NCBI RefSeq assembly: GCF_031845375.1
Contig: NZ_JAVREK010000017.1
Span: forward strand, 1-64,000
Direction: 5' to 3'
Length of the DNA stretch: 64,000 bases
From: Streptomonospora wellingtoniae
Lineage (GTDB): Bacteria; Actinomycetota; Actinomycetes; Streptosporangiales; Streptosporangiaceae
Of the stretch, positions 41,087-50,879 are shown piece after piece; the first letter of the stretch is position 1, and every line of letters begins with the position of its first letter. Under the pieces are notes generated by a model. It had not been told where the DNA came from and searched no databases. It was given only the letters and a program-made list of their open reading frames with translations. Both the position numbers and the translations under genes were made by a program.

Positions 41087-43177
41087 TTGAGCACCGAGAC
41101 GTCCGTCCCGCCCCCTCGCATGTCCGGACTGGGCCCCGTCGACTCCGCCCTGCTGGACACGCTGCTCAGGGAGGCCCCTATCGGGTTCGCCTTCTTCGAC
41201 CGGGCGGGCAGGTTCCAGCGGATGAACCGGACCCTGGCCGCCATCTACGGCCTGGAGGAGCCCGCGTGCCGCGGCCGCACCCCCTCTGACGTGCTGGCCT
41301 CGCCTGACGACGCCGCCGCCCACGAGGCGGCGATCGCCGAAGTTCTGGCGGGAGCCGAGGCGGTCGACAGCGACCACCGCCTCGCCGTCGGCGAGCCCGA
41401 CGAGTCCGGCGAGCGGCGCCAGTGGTCGCTGTCCTGGTTCCCGGCCCGCGGAGAGGGCGAGGCCGACGGGGTTGCGATGATCGCCGTCGACCTGTCCGAC
41501 CGCTACCGGGCCGAGGTGGCGCTGGGGCGCACCGAGGAGCGCTACCGGTCGCTGCTCACCGCGACCAATCAGGTCGTGTGGACCGCCGACGCCGGCGGTG
41601 ACGTGCGCGAGGACTGCCCGGAGTGGCGCACCATCACCGGCCAGACCGCCGAGCAGTACCTGGGCCTGGGCTGGCTGGACGCCGCCCACCCCGACGACCG
41701 CGACCAGGTCGAGCGCGCCTGGAACGACGCCGTCGCCGACCGCGCCACCTTCGACGAGATCTTCCGGGTGCGTACGCAGTCCGGCGACTTCCGCTACTAC
41801 CGCTCCCGGGCCGTGCCCATCATGCGCGGCGGCTCGCTGATGGAGTGGGTGGGCGCGCACAGCGATATCACCACCCAGCACGAAGCCGACGACATGCGCC
41901 AGCGTCTCACCCAGCAGCTGGGCGAGGCCGCGCTGCGCACCGTGCGGCTGCAGAAGGCCACGGCCGACCTCGCCGAGGCACTGACGGTGGGCGAGGTCGT
42001 CCAGGCCATGACGGAGATCGGGCAGTCGGCCGTGGGCGCCGACTGCACCGCGCTGGGCGAGCTGGACCGCGACGACCTGCGGCTGCACATGCTCAGCGAC
42101 GAGCAGGGAGCCCGCTCCGGCGCGCGCCCCGCCGCCGCGGGGTGCCCGGCGACCATGGAGTTCGCGGTCCGCGAGCGCCGCCCCTTCATCGCCGGCAACC
42201 CGGCCGAGATGCGGGCGCTGCTGGAGGAGGCGGACGGGCCCGAGGCACCGGAGTCCCCGAGCACCGACGACGAGCGCGCCTGGGTCGCCCTGCCGCTGCT
42301 GAGCGCCGGGCAGCCCATCGGCGCGCTGCGCTTCACCTTCGCCAGCGCCCGCGACATCTCCGACGAGGAGAAGGTGTTCCTGGAAGCCCTGGCCGGCCAG
42401 TGCGCGCTCGCCCTGGAGCGGGCCAAGCTCTTCGAGCGCGAGCACCGCACGGCCGAGGCGCTGCAGGCCAGCCTGCTGCCCGAGGACCTGCCCAAGGTCA
42501 AGGGCATCCGGATGCAGGCGTTCTACCGTTCGGGCACCCAGCACGTGCAGGTCGGCGGCGACTGGTACGACGCGTTCCCGCTGCCCGACGGCCGCATCGC
42601 GGGGGTCCTCGGCGACGTGATGGGCAAGGGCATCAAGGCCGCCACCGGCATGAGCCGGGTGCGCAACGCGCTGCGCGCCCTGGCGTTCAGCATGCCCGAG
42701 CCGGCCGACGTCCTCACCGGCCTGGACCGGATGTTCGACGCCACCGAGGCCGTCGACCAGGTCACCACGCTCGTCTATTTCGTGCTCGACCCCGAGACCG
42801 GGCAGATCGACCTGAGCAACGCCGGGCACCTGCCGCCCCTGGTGGTCACCGAGAACGCGGGCCCCTGGCTGCTGGAGACCGCCCCCGACACCCCGCTGGG
42901 CGTCAGCTCCGAGCGGGGCCACCACAAGTTTTTCGTCCAACCCGGTAACACCGTGGTGCTCTATTCCGATGGACTTGTTGAGAACCGAAAGCGCGCGGTC
43001 GCCTCCGGTCTCGACGAACTGGTCACCGTAGCTTCTCAGGCGCGGCCGGAGGTGGTGGGCGATCCACAGCACATGCTCCAGTACCTTGTTGAGGGCATGC
43101 TCGCGGGGTATGAGCAGGACGACGACGTCACGCTGCTCGCCGTCCACCTACCGGTGATGGACAGCGCACCGGAGTAG
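41087..43177 (+). CDS. PAS-PAS-GAF-PP2C (SpoIIE/RsbU-type) serine phosphatase
   Basis: The roughly 696-aa signalling phosphatase has PAS 1 at about 17-130 (LREAPIGFAFFDRAGRFQRMN), PAS 2 at about 145-270 (ATNQVVWTADAGGDVRED) and GAF at about 295-455. The PP2C-type phosphatase domain (about 465-690) carries the metal-binding motifs VGGDWYDAFPL, GDVMGKGIKAA and YSDGLVENRKR, and ends YEQDDDVTLLAVHL. Such proteins dephosphorylate anti-anti-sigma factors. TTG 41087 is chosen because GGAGG lies eight bases upstream; GTG 41078 would overlap that site. It precedes the principal sigma factor but is probably a separate transcript. Its antagonist partner is not in the window. Confidence 0.9.
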   Translation: MSTETSVPPPRMSGLGPVDSALLDTLLREAPIGFAFFDRAGRFQRMNRTLAAIYGLEEPACRGRTPSDVLASPDDAAAHEAAIAEVLAGAEAVDSDHRLAVGEPDESGERRQWSLSWFPARGEGEADGVAMIAVDLSDRYRAEVALGRTEERYRSLLTATNQVVWTADAGGDVREDCPEWRTITGQTAEQYLGLGWLDAAHPDDRDQVERAWNDAVADRATFDEIFRVRTQSGDFRYYRSRAVPIMRGGSLMEWVGAHSDITTQHEADDMRQRLTQQLGEAALRTVRLQKATADLAEALTVGEVVQAMTEIGQSAVGADCTALGELDRDDLRLHMLSDEQGARSGARPAAAGCPATMEFAVRERRPFIAGNPAEMRALLEEADGPEAPESPSTDDERAWVALPLLSAGQPIGALRFTFASARDISDEEKVFLEALAGQCALALERAKLFEREHRTAEALQASLLPEDLPKVKGIRMQAFYRSGTQHVQVGGDWYDAFPLPDGRIAGVLGDVMGKGIKAATGMSRVRNALRALAFSMPEPADVLTGLDRMFDATEAVDQVTTLVYFVLDPETGQIDLSNAGHLPPLVVTENAGPWLLETAPDTPLGVSSERGHHKFFVQPGNTVVLYSDGLVENRKRAVASGLDELVTVASQARPEVVGDPQHMLQYLVEGMLAGYEQDDDVTLLAVHLPVMDSAPE

Positions 43178-43478
43178 GAGACCGTACGAAGAAGTCCGAC
43201 ACTTTGCCTAAGGTGGAGGAGCCATCAGCCCCGCTCCGGCGGGGGGTGGGTTCGAGGACCCGACGGTGGGGTTGGGCCCGCGCACAGAGCGGGAAAATCC
43301 TACTGGGCGGATGTGCCCAATCGCTAGAGAGGGCGCATACGCTGAAAGAAGTCGGTGTCCCCGTCGGCCAGGCGGGGATGATCCCGGGCAAGAGCGAGGA
43401 GAGGGCGGGGCTCTCCCCTCGCGGCCATAGGGCCGCCGGGTCCAGCAATCTCGCCACACGTCCGTTCGAGAGGTGTTT
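43178..43478 (+). promoter_or_regulatory. Leader/promoter region of the principal sigma factor gene
   Basis: These 301 bases contain a small hairpin CCCCGC-TCCG-GCGGGG (43229-43244) that may end the phosphatase transcript, then the sigma-gene leader. No confident -35/-10 pair was identified. Confidence 0.4.
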
Positions 43479-45278
43479 GTGTCACCTGCCAGTTCGACCC
43501 GCTCTAAGCAGCCGGACTCGCTGCACGAGCCCGTCATCCAGCAGTTGATCGAGCGTGGGCGGTCCCAGGGGTACCTTGAGCCCGAGGACGTGCGCCGTGC
43601 CTTCGAAGAGGCCGACATCCCGATGTCGCAGGCCCAGGCGGTCCTTCGCAGCCTGACCAAAGAGGGCGTGACCCTGGTCGTGGGGGCCGAGGAGTCCGCG
43701 CCGTCGCGCCGCAAGTCCGCGTCGCGGCGCAAGCGCGACACCGCCAAGAAGCCCGCGGAGCCCGCCCCCAAGGCCGCCAAGCGCGCCGCCGCCGCCCAAG
43801 AGCAGACCGACACCGTCACGGCGGTCGTCGACTCCGCCTCGCCCGCGGCCACCGCCACCGCGCCGAAGAAGCGCGCCGCGGCGGCCCCGGTCCAGGAGGC
43901 CGACCGGGAGCAGGACACCGAGGCGAGCGCCGAGCCGTCCGCCAAGCCGGCCCGCAAGAGCGCCGCCAAGTCCGCCAAGTCCACCTCGGCGGCCAAGAAG
44001 GCCAAGACCGACTCCAAGGCCGACTCCAAGGCCGAGGGCGCCGCGGCCGCTCCCGCCGCCGGGCCCGCTCAGGCCGGTGCGAAGGACGACCAGGGCGAGG
44101 ACGCCGGGCTGGAGGTCGCCGAGGACCAGGAGCTGGAGCTGGAGTCGACGGACGAGGAGTTCGAGGACACCGGCGTCGAGCTGGAGCTCGTCGAGGACAC
44201 CGACGACCACCTCGCGCCCGCCGAGGGGCCGGTCGCCGGTTCGGGTGTCAAGCCCGAGTCCGTTGGCATCCCGGAGAAGGCCGCGGCCAACACCTCCGAG
44301 GACGAGGCCTTCGTCCTCTACGACGATGACGATGACGCCCCCGCCGCGCAGGTCGTCGCCGCCGGTGCCACCGCGGACCCGGTCAAGGACTACCTGAAGC
44401 AGATAGGGAATGTCGCACTCCTCAACGCCGAGCAGGAGGTCGAACTCGCCAAGCGCATCGAGGCCGGCCTGTTCGCCGAGGAGAAGCTGGCCGACGACGG
44501 TGACTCGCTGACCCGCGAGTTCCGCGACGAGCTGGAGTGGATCGCCGAGGACGGCGGACGCGCCAAGAAGCACCTGCTCGAAGCCAACCTCCGCCTGGTG
44601 GTGTCGCTGGCCAAGCGCTACACCGGTCGCGGCATGCTGTTCCTGGACCTGATCCAGGAGGGCAATCTCGGTCTGATCCGCGCGGTCGAGAAGTTCGACT
44701 ACACCAAGGGCTTCAAGTTCTCGACCTACGCCACGTGGTGGATCCGCCAGGCGATCACCCGCGCGATGGCCGACCAGGCGCGCACCATCCGCATCCCGGT
44801 GCACATGGTCGAGGTCATCAACAAGCTGGCGCGGGTGCAGCGGCAGATGCTGCAGGACCTGGGCCGCGAGCCCACGCCCGAGGAGCTGGCCAAGGAGCTC
44901 GACATGACCCCCGAGAAGGTCGTCGAGGTCCAGAAGTACGGCCGGGAGCCGATTTCGCTGCACACCCCGCTGGGTGAGGAGGGCGACTCCGAGTTCGGTG
45001 ACCTCATCGAAGACTCCGAGGCGATCCAGCCCGGCGAGGCCGTCAGCTTCACGCTGCTGCAGGAGCAGTTGCACTCGGTGCTCGACACGCTCTCGGAGCG
45101 CGAGGCGGGCGTGGTCTCGATGCGGTTCGGGCTCACCGACGGCCAGCCCAAGACCCTCGACGAGATCGGGAAGGTCTACGGCGTCACGCGCGAGCGCATT
45201 CGGCAGATAGAGAGTAAGACCATGTCGAAGCTGCGGCACCCGTCGCGGTCCCAGGTGCTGCGCGACTACCTGGACTGA
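43479..45278 (+). CDS. rpoD: Principal RNA polymerase sigma factor (HrdB/SigA type)
   Basis: The 599-aa housekeeping sigma-70 has region 1.1 (about 10-70, LIERGRSQGYLEPEDVRRAFEEADIPMSQAQAVLRSL), a long Lys/Ala then Glu/Asp-rich spacer (about 75-295), and region 1.2 from residue 300 (DPVKDYLKQIG). Region 2 includes NLRLVVSLAKRYTGRGMLFLDLIQEGNLGLIRAVEKFDYTKGFKFSTYATWWIRQAITRA; regions 3 and 4 end in VTRERIRQIESKTMSKLRHPSRS. The spacer is typical of actinobacterial HrdB. GTG 43479 lies five bases after GAGAGG; GTG 43473 is an overlapping alternative. Upstream is the PP2C phosphatase; downstream are DUF7455-like and topoisomerase IV genes, as near hrdB in streptomycetes. Confidence 0.96.
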   Translation: MSPASSTRSKQPDSLHEPVIQQLIERGRSQGYLEPEDVRRAFEEADIPMSQAQAVLRSLTKEGVTLVVGAEESAPSRRKSASRRKRDTAKKPAEPAPKAAKRAAAAQEQTDTVTAVVDSASPAATATAPKKRAAAAPVQEADREQDTEASAEPSAKPARKSAAKSAKSTSAAKKAKTDSKADSKAEGAAAAPAAGPAQAGAKDDQGEDAGLEVAEDQELELESTDEEFEDTGVELELVEDTDDHLAPAEGPVAGSGVKPESVGIPEKAAANTSEDEAFVLYDDDDDAPAAQVVAAGATADPVKDYLKQIGNVALLNAEQEVELAKRIEAGLFAEEKLADDGDSLTREFRDELEWIAEDGGRAKKHLLEANLRLVVSLAKRYTGRGMLFLDLIQEGNLGLIRAVEKFDYTKGFKFSTYATWWIRQAITRAMADQARTIRIPVHMVEVINKLARVQRQMLQDLGREPTPEELAKELDMTPEKVVEVQKYGREPISLHTPLGEEGDSEFGDLIEDSEAIQPGEAVSFTLLQEQLHSVLDTLSEREAGVVSMRFGLTDGQPKTLDEIGKVYGVTRERIRQIESKTMSKLRHPSRSQVLRDYLD

Positions 45279-45824
45279 ACCGCCCGAGCAGCCTGCGCCG
45301 CCCCTGTGCCCGGCGGTTGACCGGCTACGGCGGACAGGCGGGACCGGACACGCCCACCGGAGCCCCGGCACCGGTGCGCCCGCGGGCGCGCGCAGCGCCG
45401 CAGTTCGCGCCGCGCACCCGCAGGTTCTGCGGCCCGGTCCTGCCTGCGCCGTCGGTCGGCGTCGTGTCGCGTCGTCCATTTTCCATGCGGTCCGTGGGAG
45501 TGCGCCGCTTTCGTGATGCCGTCCGGGCCGACCCCCTGACCAACGGAGCCGGCCCGGAATCGCGCTCGCGGTGCCGACGTGCGACCCGCCCCCGTAATGC
45601 GTGGCGACGTCTCGGGGGCCGCCGTGGCCGTGCGCCCGCTTACGCACTGCTTTCTCATCCGACACCGGCAATCATGCCGAGGGCCGTGTATGGCCGAGAT
45701 AAAGCGCCGAGACCTGTTTGTTACCATATGGTGTAGACCTCTGGCCGTGCAGCTCGGCGCCGGGTCCGGGCCTGCCGAGGCCCGTCGGCGCGGAGCGCCG
45801 GGGCCCGCACTCCCGGTCCGGGCC
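45279..45824. other. Intergenic region between convergent sigma and yaaA genes
   Basis: No supported gene lies in these 546 bases. AACCGCC (about 45278) and GGCGGTT (about 45312) could pair over a 27-base loop as a weak terminator after the sigma gene. Near 45721 the short palindrome ACCATATGGT stands out as AT-rich. Otherwise nothing distinctive was seen. Confidence 0.5.
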
Positions 45825-46622
45825 TCAGGCCCGCTCGATCACGTCCAGCCGCCAGTTGCTGTTGCCGCGCTCGGGGCCGTGCAGCTCGGTTGTGTAGCCG
45901 ATGTCGTTCAGCGCCGCGGCGACCTCGTCGGGGGCGTTCGCGCGGACGTCCTCGGCAAGCAGGCTGTGCGCGACAGCGCCGCGCGCGGCCTTGGCCATGT
46001 GGCTGACGACGCTGCGCTTGGCCGACGCGCCGCTGCCGGTCTCGCGCAGCACCCGCACGGACACCGTGCGCTCGGCGGTCGCGCCGCCGGGCCGCCATGC
46101 GGCGGCGTAGGTCGAGGACCGGCAGTCCACGACCAGGCTGCCGTCGGCCCGCTTGTCGAGCAGGTCGCTCAGCCGGGCGCGCCAGAACGCCCCCAGCGGG
46201 CCGACGCCGGGCAGCCGCACGTCCATCGACAGCCGGTACGGCGGAACCCGGTCACCGGGGGCCAGCACGCCCCACAGGCCCGAGAAGACCAGTACGGAGG
46301 CGGCGGTGCGGTCGGCGGCCGCCGACGCCATCAGGTCCGGCAGGGCCAGCCGGTCGTAGAGCACGCCGGTGTAGAGGTCGGCGGCGCGCAGGGTCGGCGC
46401 CTCGGCCAGCGCCCGGTTGCGCCGCACGGCCTCGCCCTGGGCGGCCGAGAGCCCGAGCACCTCCCGGGCCGCTTCCTCGGGCCCGCGGCACAGCTCCTGC
46501 AACCGGGCCCGCACCTCGTCGCGATGCTCCGCGGCCTCGGGCAGCGCCAGCGCCCCCGTGTCGACCGGCGGGCCGTCTCCGTGCACGGCCTTCCCCTCGG
46601 ACGGGGGCAGCAGGATCAGCAT
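45825..46622 (-). CDS. yaaA: YaaA/DUF328 family peroxide-stress protein
   Basis: The 265-aa protein opens with the family signature MLILLPPSEGKAV and continues with the conserved ALYTGVLYDRL-like segment (DLYTGVLYDRLAL), VLVFSGLWGVLAPGDRVPPYRLSM and VVDCRSSTYAAAW. YaaA members bind DNA and lower free iron during hydrogen peroxide stress. ATG 46622 has GGAAG upstream (RC); the frame extends further 5' but without conservation-like sequence. It is convergent with the sigma gene and divergent from the GNAT gene. Confidence 0.93.
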   Translation of the reverse strand: MLILLPPSEGKAVHGDGPPVDTGALALPEAAEHRDEVRARLQELCRGPEEAAREVLGLSAAQGEAVRRNRALAEAPTLRAADLYTGVLYDRLALPDLMASAAADRTAASVLVFSGLWGVLAPGDRVPPYRLSMDVRLPGVGPLGAFWRARLSDLLDKRADGSLVVDCRSSTYAAAWRPGGATAERTVSVRVLRETGSGASAKRSVVSHMAKAARGAVAHSLLAEDVRANAPDEVAAALNDIGYTTELHGPERGNSNWRLDVIERA

Positions 46623-46891
46623 GGGGAACTTCCAACTCGTCGGCTGCGGGACTCGGCCTGCGCCGGGTCGGATCGACTGCGACCGGCAACGGCGCAAAGG
46701 CACAAGGATAGGGGCGTCGCACTGGCCGTCAGGCGCACGGCAGTCCGCTTTGCGTACAGATGTGCCGTCCGATGTATGTCGATGCGTCGATGTGCCGACC
46801 CTCACCCGGGTCTTCCGGTGGTCCGCCGCACCGGCACGCCCTAGGTTGGACGCTCAGCGGGCCGCAGGCGTGCGTGATCAGGGGGTGAGGG

Positions 46892-47632
46892 GTGCGGTCA
46901 GGGGCGTGGTGGGCGCAGCGGGTGGCCGAGGACTGGCCCGCGGCCGAGGTCGAGCTGCGTGCGGGGTGGCGGCTGGCCTGGAGCGACGGGGTGACCCGGC
47001 GGGCGAACTCGGCGGTGTGCCTGGAGCCCGGCGCCCCGATCGGGGCCGTCGAGGAGTTCTACCGCGAACGCGGATCGGCGCCCTGCGTGCAGATCTGGCC
47101 GGGCGACGGCGAAGCCGACGGTCGCCTCGCACTGCGCGGCTACGGCGTGCAGCGCGCCGCGCAGGTGATGGTGCGCGACCTGGTCGAGCGCCCGCCCGAG
47201 CCGCACCGGGCCGACGTCACCGTCACGTCGCGGCCCGACGACGCGTGGCGGGCGCTGTGGGGTGAGTCCGGGCGTTCACCGGAGCACGTCCCCGCGCTGC
47301 ACCGCATCCTCGACCGGGCGCCCGCGGTCGGCTACGGGCGGGACCCGTCGGGCGCCGCGCGCGGGTGTGCGGTGCTGAACGGGCGATGGGCCGGCGTCTA
47401 CGCCATGGCCACGCGCCCCGCTGATCGCGGCCGCGGGCTGGCCGGTGCGGTGCTGGAGTCGCTGCTGGAGTGGGCCGGGGCCGAGGGCGCCGAGCACGCT
47501 TACCTGCTGGTGGAACAGGACAACCCGGTGGCACTGCGCGTCTACGAGCGGGCGGGCTTCGCCGTGGAGTGCGCGTACGGCTACCGGGTCGGTACCGCGG
47601 AGCCGTACGGCCCAACGACGCGGACGGGGTGA
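46892..47632 (+). CDS. GNAT family N-acetyltransferase
   Basis: The 246-aa protein has a C-terminal GNAT domain (about 110-240). The acetyl-CoA loop motif A is VYAMATRPADRGRGLAGAVLESLLEWA, followed by the closing YLLVEQDNPVALRVYERAGFAVECAYGYRV. The N-terminal half is a degenerate second GNAT-like lobe, as in two-domain acetyltransferases. GTG 46892 is the best start. Substrate unknown. A hairpin terminator lies about 120 bases downstream. Confidence 0.88.
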   Translation: MRSGAWWAQRVAEDWPAAEVELRAGWRLAWSDGVTRRANSAVCLEPGAPIGAVEEFYRERGSAPCVQIWPGDGEADGRLALRGYGVQRAAQVMVRDLVERPPEPHRADVTVTSRPDDAWRALWGESGRSPEHVPALHRILDRAPAVGYGRDPSGAARGCAVLNGRWAGVYAMATRPADRGRGLAGAVLESLLEWAGAEGAEHAYLLVEQDNPVALRVYERAGFAVECAYGYRVGTAEPYGPTTRTG

Positions 47633-47754
47633 GCGCCGCGACGGCCGCAATCGGCCGCGCGGACCGCTCTGTGCGCGGTGGATTCCCGTTCCGGAGCGCC
47701 CGGGTCCCGCCCCGCCGAGCCGCTGCGGCGGCGAACACACCCCGGAAACGAGAT

Positions 47755-47788
47755 CGGCGGCGGCCCTCCCGGAGGAGGACCGCCGCCG
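47755..47788. terminator. Terminator between convergent GNAT and DUF7455-like genes
   Basis: CGGCGGCGGCCCTCC (47755-47769) pairs with GGAGGACCGCCGCCG (47774-47788) with a single mismatch and a 4-base loop. It can terminate both convergent genes. Confidence 0.75.
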
Positions 47789-47803
47789 CACGCCTGTGAT
47801 GAC

Positions 47804-48034
47804 CTAACGCTCCTCATCGGCGGACGTGTCCGGCGACTCCTGCAGTCGGCTGGTCTCGTCCTGGATCTCAGCGGCGATCTTGCGGATCGAATCGTCATGC
47901 TCACGCATGTGATGCGCGCAGAACAGCAGTTCGCCACCGGAGTTGAGAACCACTCGGACGTACGCCTGCGCACCACAACGGTCGCAACGGTCAGCAGCCG
48001 TCAGCGGCTGGGTGGGGGCAAGGGTTCCAGTCAC
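47804..48034 (-). CDS. DUF7455-like small zinc-binding protein
   Basis: The 76-aa protein holds a single compact zinc-like module, CDRCGAQAYVRVVLNSGGELLFCAHH, two Cys plus Cys-His. A helix, MREHDDSIRKIAAEIQDETSRL, and an acidic tail follow. Small proteins of this type are widely conserved in actinobacteria near the principal sigma factor and topoisomerase genes, matching this position. GTG 48034 has GAGGAAGG upstream (RC). The molecular role is unknown. Confidence 0.88.
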   Translation of the reverse strand: MTGTLAPTQPLTAADRCDRCGAQAYVRVVLNSGGELLFCAHHMREHDDSIRKIAAEIQDETSRLQESPDTSADEER

Positions 48035-48745
48035 TTCGCCTTCCTCAATACTCGGCGCTAGTCACTCTGCACAACATCTAACCGGACCAAGAGCTTCCCA
48101 ACCAGCCCCTTTGTACGCCGTCAGCGGAATCGCCCCGCTACGGCGTCGGAGGATAGGGCCGGATTCCGGTGTGTTCCGGGCGTTCGCGCCGTTCGGGACG
48201 GCGTCAGCGGGTCCCTGCATGATGGTCGATGGTGATGGGCGTCACCCTACTCGCGGCAGGCTCCCTCTTGCCTTACCGGGGCCGGGGTAAACGCAGCCCC
48301 CTGCCTATCCCCTGCGCGAGTGTTCGGAATACGAACGCGAAGCGGGTGCCCCGCGAGCGGACCGCGGCCGTTCGCGGCGCCCGGCCGCGGCCCTCGCCGG
48401 GCCGGAACGCCGGTGAGGCGGCGAAGCCAGCGGAAACCGAGGTGGTAATCTCGCGCGTGGTGTGCACGTGATGATCAGGCGGCCGTCCCGCTGCGGTCGG
48501 GTGAACCGCACGCCGACTGCGCGGTCACGCCGCGACGGAGCGGGTCCGCCCGGTGTCGCCTGCGGCCCTGCGGCCGCTCCCGGCGAGCCGGGGCCGACCG
48601 CGCGGCGCGCGCGACGGCGCCGCATACCTGTCACACCGGTGCGTCAAGCTAGCGGCGACGCACCCGCCCCCTGTCCGCTAACGTCCAGCGCACGCCCGCG
48701 CGCCGCGTGCGCCGGCCCTGTCCGCCCAACGCAGGAGAGTCCCAC
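48035..48745. other. Long divergent region upstream of parE
   Basis: These 711 bases separate the DUF7455-like gene from parE. They contain the hairpin GGTGA-TGGGCG-TCACC (48231-48246) and no open frame with real codon character. They presumably hold both promoters. Nothing else was recognised. Confidence 0.5.
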
Positions 48746-50851
48746 GTGACCGCCCTAACCGCAGCCGTCGACGAGCCCGAAGACTACTCCGCGCGGCACC
48801 TTTCGGTCCTGGAAGGACTCGAGGCGGTCCGCAAGCGCCCGGGCATGTACATCGGGTCCACGGACGGCCGCGGTCTCACCCACTGCATGTGGGAGATCAT
48901 CGACAACTCCGTCGACGAGGCGCTGGGCGGCTACTGCACCCGCATCGACGTCGTGCTCTACGGCGACGGCTCGGTCGAGGTCCGCGACAACGGGCGGGGC
49001 ATCCCCGTTGACGTCGAGCCCCGCTCGGGCCTCTCGGGCGTGGAGCTGGTCATGACCAAGCTGCACGCCGGCGGAAAGTTCGGCTCCGGCTCCTACACCG
49101 CCTCCGGCGGCCTGCACGGCGTCGGCGCCTCCGTGGTCAACGCGCTCTCGGGCCGGCTGGACGTCGAGATCGACCGGCAGGGCCACACGCACGCGATGAG
49201 CTTCCGCAGAGGCATCCCGGGCCGCTTCGAGGGTGACGGCCCCGACTCCCCGTTCGCCCCGGGATCGGGCCTGGACGAGGTGCGCCGGGTCGCCAAGAAG
49301 GTCACCGGCACGCGCATCAGGTTCTGGGCCGACCGCCAGATCTTCCTCAAGGACGCCGACATCACCCGCGAGTCCCTGCTGGACCGCGCACGCCAGACCG
49401 CGTTCCTCATCCCGGGTCTGACCATCGCGGTGCGCGACGAGCGCTTTCCCGAGGAGGGCACCTACGAGGAGGAGTTCCGCTTCGACGGCGGCATCGGGGA
49501 GTTCTGCACCTACCTGGCCCCCGACGAGGCCGTCAACGACGTCTTGCGGATCCAGGGCTCGGGGCACTTCACCGAGACCGTCCCCGTGCTCGACGAGCAG
49601 GGCCACATGACCCCCACCGACGTCGACCGTCACCTGGAGGTCGACGTGGCGATGCGCTGGGGCACCGGCTACGAGAGCACCGTGCGCTCCTTCGTCAACG
49701 TCATCGCCACCCCCAAGGGCGGCACGCACATGACCGGCTTCGAGCGGGCACTGGTGCGGGTGGTCAACGACCAGCTGCGCGCCAGCAAGCTGCTCAAGGA
49801 CAAGGACGACCCGGTCACCAAGGAGGACGTCCTCGAAGGGCTGACCGCCGTGGTCACCGTGCGGCTGCCCGAGCCGCAGTTCGAGGGGCAGACCAAGGAG
49901 ATCCTGGGCACCTCGGCGGCCTCGCGCATCGTCTCCCAGGTCATCGGCAAGGAGCTGCGCACGTTCCTGGCCAGCACCCGCCGCGGCGAGAAGCAGCAAG
50001 CGCGAGCCGTGCTGGACAAGGCCGTCAACGCCGCCAAAGCGCGCCTGGCCGCCCGCCAGCAGCGCGAGACCCAGCGGCGCAAGAACGCGCTGGAGAGCTC
50101 GGCGCTGCCGGCCAAGCTGGTCGACTGCCGCAGCGAGGGTCTGGACCGCAGCGAGCTGTTCATCGTCGAGGGCGACTCCGCGCTGGGCACGGCCAAGCTC
50201 GCGCGCGACTCGGAGTTCCAGGCGCTGCTGCCCATCCGGGGCAAGATCCTCAACGTGCAGAAGTCCTCGGTCTCCGACATGCTGAAAAACGCCGAATGTG
50301 CGGCGATCCTGCAGGTCATCGGCGCCGGGTCGGGGCGGACGTTCGACATCGACGCCGCCCGCTACGGCCGCGTCATCCTCATGGCCGACGCCGACGTCGA
50401 CGGCGCGCACATCCGCTGCCTGCTGCTGACGCTGTTCTACCGCTACATGCGCCCCATGCTCGACGCCGGCCGCGTCTACGCCGCCGTCCCCCCGCTGCAC
50501 CGCATCGAGCTCACCAACGTGCGCAAGAAGCGCGGCGCCAAGCCGGAGGACCGCTACATCTACACCTACACCGACGCCGAGCTGCAGCGGCGGCTGCTGG
50601 AGCTGGAGAAGAAGGGGCTGAGCTGGAAGGAGCCGGTCCAGCGCTACAAGGGCCTGGGCGAGATGGACGCCGACCAGCTGGCCGAGACCACGATGGACCC
50701 CCGCCACCGCACGCTGCGCCGCATCCGCGTCGAGCACGCCGAGGAGGCCGCGAAGGTCTTCGACCTGCTGATGGGCAACCAGGTCGCCCCGCGCCGGGAG
50801 TTCCTCTCCCAGAGCGCCCAGGAGCTCGACACCAGCCGCATCGACACCTGA
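48746..50851 (+). CDS. parE: DNA topoisomerase IV subunit B (GyrB-like)
   Basis: The 701-aa ATPase subunit has a GHKL ATP-binding domain with LEAVRKRPGMYIGST, EIIDNSVDEAL, VRDNGRGIP and the lid ASGGLHGVGASVVNALS. A transducer domain follows, then the TOPRIM domain with ELFIVEGDSALGTAKLARD, the metal-binding LMADADVDGAHIR and the C-terminal RYKGLGEMDADQL. It unlinks daughter chromosomes with ParC. GTG 48746 follows GCAGGAGAG. Position downstream of the principal sigma factor, with parC nearby, matches the streptomycete parE/parC arrangement and argues for topoisomerase IV rather than gyrase, which would sit beside recF near the origin. Confidence 0.9.
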   Translation: MTALTAAVDEPEDYSARHLSVLEGLEAVRKRPGMYIGSTDGRGLTHCMWEIIDNSVDEALGGYCTRIDVVLYGDGSVEVRDNGRGIPVDVEPRSGLSGVELVMTKLHAGGKFGSGSYTASGGLHGVGASVVNALSGRLDVEIDRQGHTHAMSFRRGIPGRFEGDGPDSPFAPGSGLDEVRRVAKKVTGTRIRFWADRQIFLKDADITRESLLDRARQTAFLIPGLTIAVRDERFPEEGTYEEEFRFDGGIGEFCTYLAPDEAVNDVLRIQGSGHFTETVPVLDEQGHMTPTDVDRHLEVDVAMRWGTGYESTVRSFVNVIATPKGGTHMTGFERALVRVVNDQLRASKLLKDKDDPVTKEDVLEGLTAVVTVRLPEPQFEGQTKEILGTSAASRIVSQVIGKELRTFLASTRRGEKQQARAVLDKAVNAAKARLAARQQRETQRRKNALESSALPAKLVDCRSEGLDRSELFIVEGDSALGTAKLARDSEFQALLPIRGKILNVQKSSVSDMLKNAECAAILQVIGAGSGRTFDIDAARYGRVILMADADVDGAHIRCLLLTLFYRYMRPMLDAGRVYAAVPPLHRIELTNVRKKRGAKPEDRYIYTYTDAELQRRLLELEKKGLSWKEPVQRYKGLGEMDADQLAETTMDPRHRTLRRIRVEHAEEAAKVFDLLMGNQVAPRREFLSQSAQELDTSRIDT

Positions 50852-50879
50852 GCCGAGGTCCCGCGCCCCGGGCCCATCC

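Noticed and set aside
43225..43330. GGGTTCGA-containing stretch resembling a tRNA T-loop upstream of the sigma gene
   Set aside because: No acceptor, D or anticodon stem can be built around it.
48746..50851. Calling this gene gyrB and 53360-55849 gyrA
   Set aside because: The pair is near the principal sigma factor rather than beside recF/dnaN, the A subunit lacks an obvious GyrA box, and the layout matches topoisomerase IV of streptomycetes. Gyrase identity is not strictly excluded.
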